DNA of 64,000 nucleotides from Algoriella xinjiangensis (GCF_900115015.1 NZ_FOUZ01000007.1:1-64000), one strand, 5' to 3'; positions 26,048 to 35,471 are shown, counted from the stretch's first letter. Notes: generated by a model from the sequence alone, not told the origin. Numbers and translations: made by a program.

Positions 26048-26796
26048 AACCAATCATCCTAAATAAATTAAAACAAATAGAAAACGATTATAATATTGAA
26101 ATTCTTTTTGCTGTAGAATCTGGAAGTCGCGCTTGGGGCTTCCCTTCTACAGACAGTGATTACGATATTCGTTTTATTTACAAACGAAAATTAAATGATT
26201 ATTTAAGAATTGAATCTTCTGATGATTTTCTTGATTTTGAAGTGCAAAACGAATTGGATTTTAAAGGTTGGGATATACAAAAAGTTTTACGATTAATGTT
26301 AAAATCAAACTCTAGCATTAATGAATATTTACAATCGCCTATCCATTATATTGAAAATAAAAATTTCGAAAATGATTTATTGAACTTAGTTATTTCTCAA
26401 TTTAATCCATCTAAAGTTGCGATGCATTATTTAGGAATTACGACAAAAAGACTCATTGAATTAGAAAATGTAAATCAAATAAAACTTAAAAGTTTATTTT
26501 ATGCTTTACGCTCAGTTTTATCTGCAAAATGGATTGTTGAAACACAAACAATTCCTCCGATGGAGTTTAAGAAATTAATTCATTTGATTGATGACAAATC
26601 AATTGCTAAACAAATAGAAAAGTATAGATTACTAAAAGAAACTGTTGATGAAAAGTTCTTAATTACAAAAGATGATAAAATATTCAATTGGATTTTAGAT
26701 TTAAAGGAAAGCTTAAAATCAAGAACAAACGAACTTTCAAAAGTTGAATTTAATAAAGAAAAAATCAATGATTTCTTCATAAAAACAATAAAATAA
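26044..26796 (+). CDS. MNT-like nucleotidyltransferase 1 of the RNA-repair operon
   Basis: 250 residues. Polymerase-beta-superfamily fold (COG3541/YcgL type): G27-S28 in ESGSRAWGF and metal aspartates D39, D41 in TDSDYDIRF, followed by an alpha-helical C-terminal half (about 110-250). It should transfer a nucleotide, but the acceptor (RNA end, protein or small molecule) is unknown. It overlaps the slipin gene by four bases and is one base from its paralogue. Confidence 0.85.
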   Translation: MKPIILNKLKQIENDYNIEILFAVESGSRAWGFPSTDSDYDIRFIYKRKLNDYLRIESSDDFLDFEVQNELDFKGWDIQKVLRLMLKSNSSINEYLQSPIHYIENKNFENDLLNLVISQFNPSKVAMHYLGITTKRLIELENVNQIKLKSLFYALRSVLSAKWIVETQTIPPMEFKKLIHLIDDKSIAKQIEKYRLLKETVDEKFLITKDDKIFNWILDLKESLKSRTNELSKVEFNKEKINDFFIKTIK

Positions 26797-26797
26797 T

Positions 26798-27856
26798 ATG
26801 TTAACAATAGAAATACTAAAAAAAGAAAATTTAATTCTTTTTGAGTGCATCAGCGGAAGCAAGGCTTATAATTTAGCTACAGAAAATTCTGATACAGATA
26901 TTCGTGGAGTATTTTATTTACCAAAAAATAATTTTTATGGATTAGAATATCAAGCACAAATTAGTAACGAAACCAATGATATTGTGTATTATGAAATTGG
27001 ACGATTTATAGAATTATTACTAAAAAACAATCCATCTTGTTTAGAACTTCTTGCGACTCCAGAAGAATTTATACAATATAAATCGCCGTTGTTAATGGAA
27101 TTAAATTATACCGATTTTATATCAAAAGATATTGAAAAAACTTTTGTTGGATATGCTTTAAGTCAAATTAAAAAAGCAAAAGGGCTAAACAAAAAATTTC
27201 TAAATCCAATTGATAAAAAACGAAAAACTGTTCTTGATTTTTGTTACTGTATTGAACACGGAAAAACAATAAAATTAAGCGATTGGTTGGACAAAAATAA
27301 CTTGAAACAAGAGTTTTGTGGGCTAACAAAAATTGCACATGCAAAAGATTTATTTGCTTTATATTATAGTCACAACAACGCATATAGTGGTATTGTAAAA
27401 GATGAAACAAATGATGATATTAGACTAAGCAAAGTCCCTAAAACAGAGAAACCTATTGTTTTATTAACTTTTCTAAAAGACGAATATTCTAACTATTGTA
27501 AACAGTACAAAGAATATTGGGAATGGATAAATTTGAGAAATGAAAATCGTTATACTACAAATTTAGATCACGGAAAAAATTACGATAGTAAAAATATGAT
27601 GCACACAATTCGTTTGCTAAAAGTTGCAAAAGAATTATTAGAAACAAGTGTGCTAAATATCAAAAGGATTGATGATAGAGCAGAATTATTAGCTATCAAA
27701 AATGGTAAATATTCTTATGAAGAAATTATTAAAATGGTTGATATTCTTCAAAAAGATATTGAAAAATTATCTCACAACAATAAATTACCAGCCACTATCA
27801 ATCAAGCTAAAGCGTTACAATTTTTAATCAATTTAAGAACTAAACTTTATGAATAA
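26798..27856 (+). CDS. MNT-like nucleotidyltransferase 2 of the RNA-repair operon
   Basis: 352 residues of the same superfamily: G20-S21 in CISGSKAYNL and aspartates D32, D34 in NSDTDIRGVF. Its longer helical C-terminal region (about 100-352) differs from that of protein 1, so the two are divergent paralogues and not a recent duplication. The stop overlaps the rtcB start by eight bases, which points to coupled translation. Confidence 0.85.
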   Translation: MLTIEILKKENLILFECISGSKAYNLATENSDTDIRGVFYLPKNNFYGLEYQAQISNETNDIVYYEIGRFIELLLKNNPSCLELLATPEEFIQYKSPLLMELNYTDFISKDIEKTFVGYALSQIKKAKGLNKKFLNPIDKKRKTVLDFCYCIEHGKTIKLSDWLDKNNLKQEFCGLTKIAHAKDLFALYYSHNNAYSGIVKDETNDDIRLSKVPKTEKPIVLLTFLKDEYSNYCKQYKEYWEWINLRNENRYTTNLDHGKNYDSKNMMHTIRLLKVAKELLETSVLNIKRIDDRAELLAIKNGKYSYEEIIKMVDILQKDIEKLSHNNKLPATINQAKALQFLINLRTKLYE

Positions 27857-29288
27857 TATAAACAACAAACCAATAAATGGAAATGACTTAATTACTTTAG
27901 GTTATCCAGAAAATGAAATATTAGGTATTGCCCTAAAAATCAATAAAAAAAGAACAGGTTACACAAAAACTGAAATGCTTGAAAAATATACTCAACTATT
28001 AACTTCGCCACAAGATTTTATCGAGGATAAAGTTTTCAAAATACTTGCCGAAGCTTTTGCAAAAGGTGTTCATTTACCAAAAGAAGGAGAAACAATTATT
28101 CCTTTAAATGAAGAAATAAAAGCATTTAAAATTTATGGTGCAGAAAAAATTGAAGACGGCGCGTTAGAACAAATGAAAGTTGCCATGCAATTACCCGTTA
28201 CAGTTGCTGGCGCTTTGATGCCCGATGCGCACCAAGGTTATGGCTTACCAATTGGAGGTGTTTTGGCTACAAAAAATGCGATAATTCCGTATGGTGTTGG
28301 TGTGGATATTGGCTGTAGAATGGCTTTGTCTGTATATGATTTGCCTTCGACTCATTATTTCGAAAATCACGATTTATTAAAAAATATTTTAATGAAGAAC
28401 ACAAAATTTGGAGCTGGACATGGATTTCATGGAAAATATAAAGCAGAGCATCAGGTTTTAGATGATTCAAAGTTTGAGACAAACTCATTCATTCAAAATC
28501 TAAAAGACAAGGCTTGGTCGCAATTAGGTTCTTCTGGTGGTGGAAATCATTTTGTAGAATTTGGTTTAATTGATTTTAAAGAAAATGATGATAAACTAAA
28601 CATCAAAAAAGGCACTTATTTGGCATTATTGACACATTCTGGTTCACGAGGTTTTGGCGCTACAATTGCGGGTCATTACACACAAATTGCAAAAGATATT
28701 TGTAAACTTCCGTACAAAGCAAAAAACTTAGCATATTTAGATTTGAACTCGGAGGCTGGACAAGAATATTGGCTTGCCATGAATTTGGCTGGAGAATATG
28801 CGTCGGCTTGTCACGAAATTATTCATCAAAAAATAGCGAAAGAATTGGGTGCAGAAATTTTAGCTAAAATAGAAAACCATCATAATTTTGCGTGGAAAGA
28901 AATCTATAATAATGAAGAAGTTATTGTGCATAGAAAAGGTGCAACGCCGGCTTCTAAAGATTTGATGGGAATTATTCCGGGATCTATGACTGCCCCAGGT
29001 TTTTTGGTTAGAGGAAAAGGTGAAGAAAATGCAATAAATTCGGCTTCGCACGGTGCTGGTAGACAAATGAGCAGAACGCAAGCGATAAAATCGTTGTCAC
29101 AAAATAAGATAAATGATTACTTAAATGATTTTGGAATTACGTTGATTGGTGGTGGAAAAGATGAGGCACCAATGGCTTATAAAAACATTCACGAAGTGAT
29201 GAATGCGCAACAAGATTTAGTAGATGTTGTAGCTACTTTTACACCAAAAATGGTTAGAATGGCTGATGATGGATCTAAAGAAGATTAA
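27849..29288 (+). CDS. rtcB: RNA-splicing ligase RtcB
   Basis: 479 residues. Joins 2',3'-cyclic phosphate (or 3'-phosphate) ends to 5'-OH ends with GTP and Mn2+. Motifs in order: PDAHQGYGLPIGG (125-137), metal ligands D153 and C156 in GVDIGCRM, GGGNHFVEFG with H234, H263 in THSGSRG, HRKGATPA (361-368) and the guanylated H401 in SHGAGRQMSR. The N-terminal 85 residues are an extension before the usual start of short RtcB proteins. No rtcA cyclase is in this operon. Likely induced through the WYL regulator. Confidence 0.95.
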   Translation: MNNINNKPINGNDLITLGYPENEILGIALKINKKRTGYTKTEMLEKYTQLLTSPQDFIEDKVFKILAEAFAKGVHLPKEGETIIPLNEEIKAFKIYGAEKIEDGALEQMKVAMQLPVTVAGALMPDAHQGYGLPIGGVLATKNAIIPYGVGVDIGCRMALSVYDLPSTHYFENHDLLKNILMKNTKFGAGHGFHGKYKAEHQVLDDSKFETNSFIQNLKDKAWSQLGSSGGGNHFVEFGLIDFKENDDKLNIKKGTYLALLTHSGSRGFGATIAGHYTQIAKDICKLPYKAKNLAYLDLNSEAGQEYWLAMNLAGEYASACHEIIHQKIAKELGAEILAKIENHHNFAWKEIYNNEEVIVHRKGATPASKDLMGIIPGSMTAPGFLVRGKGEENAINSASHGAGRQMSRTQAIKSLSQNKINDYLNDFGITLIGGGKDEAPMAYKNIHEVMNAQQDLVDVVATFTPKMVRMADDGSKED

Positions 29289-29323
29289 AAAATCCTCTGT
29301 TCTGATGAACGGAGGATTTTTTA
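29287..29323 (+). terminator. Terminator of the rtcB operon
   Basis: AATCCTC-TGTTC, TGAT, GAAC-GGAGGATT stem (29291-29318) followed by a T run, directly after the rtcB stop. Confidence 0.85.
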
Positions 29324-29325
29324 AA

Positions 29326-29769
29326 TTAATATACTAAGTGATTAATACTTTTATTTATAACAAAAGGTAAGTGAAAATATATTGATGTATTATTTCCATC
29401 TTTATCGATTGAAGGAATAATTTTTTTCTTCTTTTTATTTAAGGAATTTAGATATTTAATAAATGCTTCATTCACTAATTCTTTTGAAAAATTATTTCCT
29501 ATAACTTCAAATTTATCAAATTGACCATTAGCATCAATATTAAATTTTATTTCAGAGGAAAGTTCTATTTGTCCTATTTTCTTCTTTTCCAACACAAATA
29601 ATGATTCATTTCCTAACTCTTCAATTATCTTTTTTATAAAGCAATCTTTTAATTTATCATTTCCTTTTTTCTCGAATTTTTCACATCCAGGATAAATCAT
29701 CATTTTAGCTTGTTCCTTTTCTTGCGCAAAAAGTATAAAAGGAAATAATATTAAAAGTAGGTTTTTCAT
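29326..29769 (-). CDS. Secreted TonB-C-terminal-like protein
   Basis: 147 residues. Signal peptide 1-15 (LFAQE). The motif YPGCEKFEKKGNDKLKDCF and the later pattern IKFNIDANGQFDKFEVIG ... IYFHLPFVI match the TonB C-terminal-like domains that abound in flavobacteria without the membrane anchor and proline linker of a true TonB. Role unknown. It is convergent with rtcB. Confidence 0.7.
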   Translation of the reverse strand: MKNLLLILFPFILFAQEKEQAKMMIYPGCEKFEKKGNDKLKDCFIKKIIEELGNESLFVLEKKKIGQIELSSEIKFNIDANGQFDKFEVIGNNFSKELVNEAFIKYLNSLNKKKKKIIPSIDKDGNNTSIYFHLPFVINKSINHLVY

Positions 29770-30057
29770 TATTTATTTAATTGTAACAAAAATATAGATT
29801 TATAAAACACTAAATTATAATCATTAACTATCAATAAATCATAACTAATCAAAATAATCTATATAATTAGACTTTTATATTTTCTTATCACAAACAATTA
29901 AAACACTAAATATCAATAAAATAATTAATAAAAATATTTAAATCATTGTTTATTTATTCATTCCAATAGTTTGCATAAAAAGTTATCAACAATATTATTC
30001 ACAAATCAAATCTTTACCTACATTTGCAGAACATTTATAACTAAATAGTACAAAAAG
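29770..30057. other. Very AT-rich gap before the oxygenase gene
   Basis: No gene. It ends in TACATTTG (30019-30026), a good -7 box 31 bases before the ATG. TTATCAACA (29983-29991) and TTATTCACA (29995-30003) look like DnaA boxes, but two are too few to call an origin. Confidence 0.35.
30019..30026 (+). promoter_or_regulatory. Bacteroidota -7 box of the 2OG oxygenase gene
   Basis: TACATTTG, exact to TAnnTTTG; start codon at 30058. No clear -33 TTG upstream. Confidence 0.5.
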
Positions 30058-31014
30058 ATGTCACAAAACGGTATACCATCAGTTAATTTAGCAGATTTTT
30101 TATCTGATGATCCAGCAAGAAAACAAAAATTTGTCAACGAAATTGGAAAAGCTTACGAAGAAATTGGATTTGTTGCCTTAAAAGGACATTTCTTATCGGA
30201 TGAGTTAGTTGATAATTTATACAACAGCGTTCGCCAATTTTACGCTTTACCTACAGAAACTAAACAAAGTTATATTGTAGAAGGTATTGGTGGTCAACGT
30301 GGTTACACAGCTTTCGGAAATGAGCATGCAAAAGGTAGCAAAGTTGGTGATTTAAAAGAATTTTGGCATTTTGGACAATATGTTTCGGAAGAAGACAAAG
30401 CAAAATACAATTATCCTGAAAATATTTCGGTAACAGAAGTACCAGCTTTTACAGAATATGGTGAAGAAACATACAAACAATTAGAAAAAACTGGCGTTTA
30501 CGTTTTACGTGCTTTAGCAATTTTCTTAGGTTTAGATGAATTTTATTTTGATGATAAAGTGAAAAATGGTAATTCTATTTTAAGAGCTATTCACTATCCA
30601 CCGATTACAGAAGAACCTAAAGAAGGTGCTGTACGTGCAGGTGCGCATGGCGATATCAATTTAATTACTTTATTAATGGGTGCGCAAGGTCGCGGATTAC
30701 AAGTACAACGTCATGACGGAACTTGGGTTGATGCAATTGCAGAAGAAGATGAATTAGTGATTAATGTTGGAGATATGTTATCTCGTCATACAAATAATCG
30801 TTTAAAATCGACTATTCACCGTGTTGTTAATCCAGATCGTGAATTATGGGGATCTTCTCGTTTTTCTATTCCTTTCTTTATGCATCCAGTGTCTGAAATG
30901 GATTTATCTGTTTTAGAAGATTGTATTGATGATAAAAATCCAAAACAATACGAAGATATTACAGCCGGAGATTTCTTAACACAACGTTTAAGAGAAATCG
31001 GGTTAATTAAATAA
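30058..31014 (+). CDS. 2-oxoglutarate/Fe(II) dioxygenase, isopenicillin-N-synthase family
   Basis: 318 residues. DIOX_N region (about 5-120) and a jelly-roll core with iron ligands H197 and D199 (AHGDIN) and H254 (STIHRVV), and the 2OG-binding R268-x-S270 (SRFS). All catalytic residues are present. Substrate unknown; similar proteins are widespread in Bacteroidota. Single gene. Confidence 0.9.
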   Translation: MSQNGIPSVNLADFLSDDPARKQKFVNEIGKAYEEIGFVALKGHFLSDELVDNLYNSVRQFYALPTETKQSYIVEGIGGQRGYTAFGNEHAKGSKVGDLKEFWHFGQYVSEEDKAKYNYPENISVTEVPAFTEYGEETYKQLEKTGVYVLRALAIFLGLDEFYFDDKVKNGNSILRAIHYPPITEEPKEGAVRAGAHGDINLITLLMGAQGRGLQVQRHDGTWVDAIAEEDELVINVGDMLSRHTNNRLKSTIHRVVNPDRELWGSSRFSIPFFMHPVSEMDLSVLEDCIDDKNPKQYEDITAGDFLTQRLREIGLIK

Positions 31015-31040
31015 GACTATTTAATCTATTATTTCAATAA

Positions 31041-31078
31041 AAAAAGAGGGTTGATTTTTATAATCAATCCTCTTTTTC
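31041..31078. terminator. Shared terminator between convergent genes
   Basis: AAAAAGAGGGTTGATT (31041-31056) pairs with AATCAATCCTCTTTTT (31062-31077) through one G-U. Confidence 0.85.
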
Positions 31079-31079
31079 T

Positions 31080-31595
31080 TTACATGCCTTTTACGTACAT
31101 GTTATAATTAAAAATATCTAAACAAAGCAATGTATACTTATAATCGCTCTTATTTATATTAACTTCTAAAATAGGTTCTGAATTATAAAAACGTATTTTT
31201 AAATTGTCATTTTTGTCTAATAATAAATAGATTGAAGAAATTGTTGGTCTAATTTCGCTCATCCAATTTCTTAACGAGTCCGAAGAATCTTTTATCAACT
31301 GAAAACGCTGAAAATAATCTTCAAAAAACTTTTCCATTCGTTGCACTTGCGTCAACCGATCTAGTTCACGATACAAATCTATAAAAACGCATAATTTTTC
31401 GCGTTTCGGACAAACACAAGGAAAAGGATGTTCTTCGTTATAAAACCATTTCTGCCACTTTTTACACGTTGTTTCATCAATCGCTTGCTTAAACTGGTCT
31501 TCATACTTTAGCAGCCACCAATTCATGCGACAAATTCTAAGATTACCTTTAGATAGTTGTAAAAGTTCGTCAATATAAGAACCTACATTTAGCAT
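31080..31595 (-). CDS. Hypothetical cytoplasmic protein
   Basis: 171 residues, no signal or membrane segment. Not recognised. It has a cysteine cluster in the middle (TCKKWQKWF ... FPCVCPKREKLC, about 43-69) that could bind a metal, flanked by helical segments, and a beta-rich C-terminus. Convergent with the oxygenase. Confidence 0.65.
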   Translation of the reverse strand: MLNVGSYIDELLQLSKGNLRICRMNWWLLKYEDQFKQAIDETTCKKWQKWFYNEEHPFPCVCPKREKLCVFIDLYRELDRLTQVQRMEKFFEDYFQRFQLIKDSSDSLRNWMSEIRPTISSIYLLLDKNDNLKIRFYNSEPILEVNINKSDYKYTLLCLDIFNYNMYVKGM

Positions 31596-31654
31596 TGATG
31601 ATAAAAATTAATAGTTAATCGTATTACGCTAATTTACAAAATTATAACGGAAGA

Positions 31655-32227
31655 TTATGGTTTTAAAAATAATTTTTCGAATTTAATAATCTTAAATTTT
31701 TCATCAATCGCAAACTGATAAAAATAAAATTGCTCTTTCATTATCTTATCCTTCATGCGCACATTACGAACTGGAATTAACAAGCTAAATTGAAATGATT
31801 TTGGTTGCTCAAAGTGATTAACCGCCGAATAATAAATAAGATTATACCATTGATCTATTGGCGCATAAATACCATAAAAATCTGGATACAAACCATCTTC
31901 GTGGTTTTTATAAACATTGGTTAACGTAAAACGATCAATCTCTATTTTTTCGACACATTTAAACGGAGAAGATTTACCACAAAACTTAAAATCTTTTTCG
32001 TATTTCACCGAATCTAATTTTAATCCAAATTCATCCATCTTATAATCCTGAAATTTATTTATCGTAGGATCTATCACAATTTGTTTGTTTGGATAAGCTA
32101 AATTTTGCTTGTAAATATCTTTCAGAATTGTATCATAAATTTTTACACGAATTTCATTTGGATTAACTTTCTGCGCATCAACACATAAAGAAGCAACAAT
32201 AAAAAAAATACTTAATAAATACTTCAT
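31655..32227 (-). CDS. Hypothetical secreted protein
   Basis: 190 residues with a signal peptide ending near residue 18 (LCVDAQ). No family recognised. The mature part has a cysteine pair (FKFCGKSSPFKCVE) likely to form a disulfide. Probably periplasmic. Confidence 0.65.
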   Translation of the reverse strand: MKYLLSIFFIVASLCVDAQKVNPNEIRVKIYDTILKDIYKQNLAYPNKQIVIDPTINKFQDYKMDEFGLKLDSVKYEKDFKFCGKSSPFKCVEKIEIDRFTLTNVYKNHEDGLYPDFYGIYAPIDQWYNLIYYSAVNHFEQPKSFQFSLLIPVRNVRMKDKIMKEQFYFYQFAIDEKFKIIKFEKLFLKP

Positions 32228-32529
32228 TTCAATAAATTTGGTTCAAAGTTTGTAAATATATAAAACAACTTTAAATTAATTATCGTTCAGAATTCACTTT
32301 TAAACCTATAAAATTCAACTTAAAACAATTTTTGAGTTTATTACATTGTTAACCTTATGTTAAAGTAAGGTTTTTAATAATATTCTGAAACGGATTATTG
32401 TTTCATTTCAATAATCTAAAAATCAATCACATAAACGAATACAAATAATTACGATAGATTTTAACTATTATAGTAATAGATAAAACCTTTTATCATTTCT
32501 TCATTTCAGACAAAAAAGTTGGACATTTG
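32228..32529. other. Intergenic region without a gene
   Basis: AT-rich, no reading frame. The stretch AATAATATTCTGAAACGGATTATTGTTTCATTTC (about 32366-32405) holds loose inverted ATTATT/AATAAT words. A possible promoter for the downstream small RNA ends it (see next entry). Confidence 0.3.
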
Positions 32530-32694
32530 CAGTGTCAAATAATTTATTCATAGATAGTAATACAGAGTACAAACGAGTGAAGTGAAATGGATCATGAAGT
32601 TGAATTAACTCGCACTCTTGTTTACTTTTTAGAGTTTTTTATAGTAGTTTAGGTTGGTTAGTAATCCGTTCTTTTTAGAACGGATTATTTTTTT
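32530..32694 (+). ncRNA. Candidate small RNA ending in an orphan terminator
   Basis: No protein gene on the + strand lies between 32228 and 32694, yet a strong + strand terminator closes the interval. Upstream, GACATTTGCAG (32522-32532) is one base from the TAnnTTTG box plus GCAG context seen elsewhere here. Within, AAAC-GAGTG (32571-32579) pairs with CACTC-TT-GTTT (32613-32623), enclosing a hairpin AGTT-GAATT-AACT (32598-32610). I cannot assign a family (6S, flavo-1 and others are candidates). Confidence 0.4.
32662..32694 (+). terminator. Orphan + strand terminator
   Basis: AATCCGTTCT (32663-32672), TTTT, AGAACGGATT (32677-32686), A then seven T. The reverse orientation has no T run, so it does not serve the minus-strand peptidase gene that overlaps its end. 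Confidence 0.8.
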
Positions 32695-33988
32695 ATAAAC
32701 TATTTATAAAATCTTTCAACAAGTTAAAAACTTTTGGCGAATAATCCAAATTTAAATTTTCTACTTTATCATTTGGATCATGATAATAGCCCTTTCCTCC
32801 CAACGTATATATAAAAAACGACGGAACGCCTTTCATATAAAAAGGACAATGATCAGAATTACACGATTCTCCTCTAATCTTTATTTCTTTTAAATCTTTA
32901 TTTTGAGAATTTAAGTCAACCAAACGATTAAATTGTTTACGATAAACACTTCCATTTACCACTTGTAAACCCTGATCTCCAGCTCCCATAATATCTAAAT
33001 TAACTAAAAATTTAATTTTGGATAACGGAAATAATGGATTATTTACATAATAATCTGCACCCAAAATTCCTGCTTCTTCTGCTGCAAAAGCCATAAAAAC
33101 TATTTTATATTTTGGTTGATTTTTGACATAATATTTCATCAAATTTAATAACATCGCTGTTCCGCTCGCATTATCGCTAGCGCCAGGAAAAACGACATTT
33201 GATACTTTTCCTAAATGATCGTAATGCGCAGAAATAACAACAACGCTGTCATTATTTTTACCATTTATAGCGCCAATTATATTTTTTGCTTCAAAATTTG
33301 GATTAAGCTCTGCTTCAACCGAATAATTATTAATTTTTAAATGATTTGTATAATATTTTGCATCAATTACAAACTCTGTAATAGTAGATTGACGTTGACT
33401 TAAACTCGAAATTAATTTATCAGATGTAAACCGAAATATAGCTCTACTTTGCGTTTCGTCTTTCTCATAATTATTCGCCCATTGCTTGTAATATTGTGCG
33501 ATAGAATCAACCTTTGTATCAAGCGGCGGAAGTATAATATTTTTACCTTGTTGCAATTTTGTATCATTTATTACAAAATCTCGTGTTTTATTTTTTGACT
33601 GAAAAGATTCGATATAAGTTTTTGTATCAAAAACGTAAAAAGGCAATTTAGAATTTACAATTGATTTAGAACTTGGTTTTACAATAAAATCTGTTCCATA
33701 TTTCAATTCTTTTCCATTAATTGTTAATCGTGCATTTTTGATAATATTAATCGGAAACTGAAATTTTTGTTCATAATTGCTTGCATAAGGTTTCGCTCCA
33801 TTCTTTATAAATTCATTTTGCAAATAATTTGCAGCTTTATCCATGCCTTGCTCCACATAACCTCTGCCTGCCATAGAATTTGACGTTAATGTATCCAAAA
33901 CTTCTTTAAAATACTTTTTATCAAATATTTGTGCCTGAGCAACTAAAATTCCTATCAACCAAAAACTTACAAATAATTTTGTTTTCAT
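32693..33988 (-). CDS. Secreted M28-family zinc aminopeptidase
   Basis: 431 residues. Signal peptide 1-20 (LVAQAQ), then a long N-terminal region and an M28 core with metal ligands H and D in VVISAHYDHLG, D in GASDNASG, the EE pair in AFAAEEAGI, D in VNLDIMGAG and H in NSDHCPF. I begin at M 33988 so that the signal is N-terminal; three extra codons upstream are possible. It removes N-terminal residues from peptides in the periplasm or outside. Confidence 0.9.
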   Translation of the reverse strand: MKTKLFVSFWLIGILVAQAQIFDKKYFKEVLDTLTSNSMAGRGYVEQGMDKAANYLQNEFIKNGAKPYASNYEQKFQFPINIIKNARLTINGKELKYGTDFIVKPSSKSIVNSKLPFYVFDTKTYIESFQSKNKTRDFVINDTKLQQGKNIILPPLDTKVDSIAQYYKQWANNYEKDETQSRAIFRFTSDKLISSLSQRQSTITEFVIDAKYYTNHLKINNYSVEAELNPNFEAKNIIGAINGKNNDSVVVISAHYDHLGKVSNVVFPGASDNASGTAMLLNLMKYYVKNQPKYKIVFMAFAAEEAGILGADYYVNNPLFPLSKIKFLVNLDIMGAGDQGLQVVNGSVYRKQFNRLVDLNSQNKDLKEIKIRGESCNSDHCPFYMKGVPSFFIYTLGGKGYYHDPNDKVENLNLDYSPKVFNLLKDFINSL

Positions 33989-34185
33989 CTTCAACATTTT
34001 TCCGTTATCATCATTTTAAAAATGAATGATTCAAATATAATTATCATTTTGATAAAAAAAATCAATTATCTATATATAGAATGCAATAAAATTAAATATT
34101 CATTAAAAACTAGGTTTAATTAGCACATTCATATTTTTTATATCTTGCATTTTAAGAAAATTATAAAACTACAAATCACAATTAA

Positions 34186-35364
34186 ATGAAAGAAGTCGTT
34201 ATTGTTTCAGCTGTTCGTACAGCAATGGGATCATTTTTAGGAAGCTTATCTACTGTTCCTGCTACAGATTTAGGTGCTACAGCTATAAAAGGTGCTTTAG
34301 ATAAAATTAACCTAGATGCGTCTTTGGTTGATGAAGTATATATGGGTAACGTTTTACAGGCTGGTACTGGTCAGGCTCCTGCAAAACAAGCAATGATAAA
34401 AGCTGGTATTCCAAATACGGTTCCTGCTACTACAGTTAACAAAGTATGTGCTTCGGGTATGAAAGCTGTTATGTTTGCTACGCAAGCTATTCGTTTAGGC
34501 GATGCTGATGTTGTGGTTGCTGGTGGAATGGAAAACATGTCTATGGTTCCTTTTTATTCTCCAAACATGAGAACTGGTAATAAATACGGAAATACAGTTT
34601 TGTTAGACGGAATTGTAAATGACGGTTTACAAGATTATTATAGCAAAGAAATGATGGGTACTTTTGGTGATTTATGCGCAAAAGAAAACAACATTTCTCG
34701 TGAAGAGCAAGATGAATTCGCTATCAACTCATACAAAAAATCTGCTGCTGCATGGCAAGCTGGTAAATTTGATAATGAAGTAGTTCCTGTAGAAATTCCT
34801 CAACGCAAAGGTGATCCAATCATTTTTAAAGAAGATGAAGAATACAAAAACGTAAACTTTGATAAAGTTCCAGGTTTAAGAGCTGTTTTTACAAAAGACG
34901 GTACTGTAACTGCTGCAAATGCATCTACTATTAATGATGGTGCTTCTGCTTTAGTTTTAATGTCTTTAGACAAAGCAAACGAATTAGGTTTAAAACCACT
35001 TGCAAAAATCGTTGCTTACGCTGATGCTGCTCACGAACCAGAAAGATTTACAACTGCACCAACAAAAGCAGTAGAAAAAGTACTAGAAAAAGCAAATATT
35101 GCTGGTACTGATGTAGATTTCTGGGAATTTAACGAGGCATTTTCTGTTGTCGGAATCGTAAATACAAAATTATTAAACTTAGACCCTAATAAAATTAACG
35201 TAAACGGTGGTGCTGTTTCTATTGGTCATCCACTAGGAAATTCTGGATCAAGAATTTTAGTAACGTTATTGAATGTTTTAGAGCAAAATGGCGCTAAAAT
35301 TGGTGGTGCAGCTATCTGTAATGGTGGTGGTGGTGCATCTGCAATGATTATCGAAAAAATGTAA
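34186..35364 (+). CDS. Acetyl-CoA C-acetyltransferase (thiolase)
   Basis: 392 residues. Catalytic nucleophile C88 in VNKVCASGMK, H in GHPLGNSGSR (about 348) and C in AICNGGGG (about 378). Condenses or cleaves acetyl-CoA units in fatty-acid and ketone-body metabolism. Degradative and biosynthetic forms cannot be told apart here. Single gene with its own terminator. Confidence 0.95.
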   Translation: MKEVVIVSAVRTAMGSFLGSLSTVPATDLGATAIKGALDKINLDASLVDEVYMGNVLQAGTGQAPAKQAMIKAGIPNTVPATTVNKVCASGMKAVMFATQAIRLGDADVVVAGGMENMSMVPFYSPNMRTGNKYGNTVLLDGIVNDGLQDYYSKEMMGTFGDLCAKENNISREEQDEFAINSYKKSAAAWQAGKFDNEVVPVEIPQRKGDPIIFKEDEEYKNVNFDKVPGLRAVFTKDGTVTAANASTINDGASALVLMSLDKANELGLKPLAKIVAYADAAHEPERFTTAPTKAVEKVLEKANIAGTDVDFWEFNEAFSVVGIVNTKLLNLDPNKINVNGGAVSIGHPLGNSGSRILVTLLNVLEQNGAKIGGAAICNGGGGASAMIIEKM

Positions 35365-35382
35365 TTCAATTCAGAATATAAT

Positions 35383-35413
35383 AAAACGTCTATTCTTTGG
35401 ATAGACGTTTTTT
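35383..35413 (+). terminator. Terminator of the thiolase gene
   Basis: AAAACGTCTAT (35383-35393), loop, ATAGACGTTTT (35401-35411), T run. Confidence 0.9.
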
Positions 35414-35471
35414 AGCTTTTGAAATCAAATTAATTGGAAAAAATCTGAAAAACATTCGACATTTATTATAA

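Noticed and set aside
29980-30003. Two DnaA-box-like words (TTATCAACA, TTATTCACA) in an AT-rich gap, possible oriC
   Set aside because: Two boxes in AT-rich DNA can arise by chance; no dnaA, dnaN or further box cluster is near.
34186-35364. Selenocysteine or frameshift in the thiolase
   Set aside because: The frame is intact with all catalytic residues.
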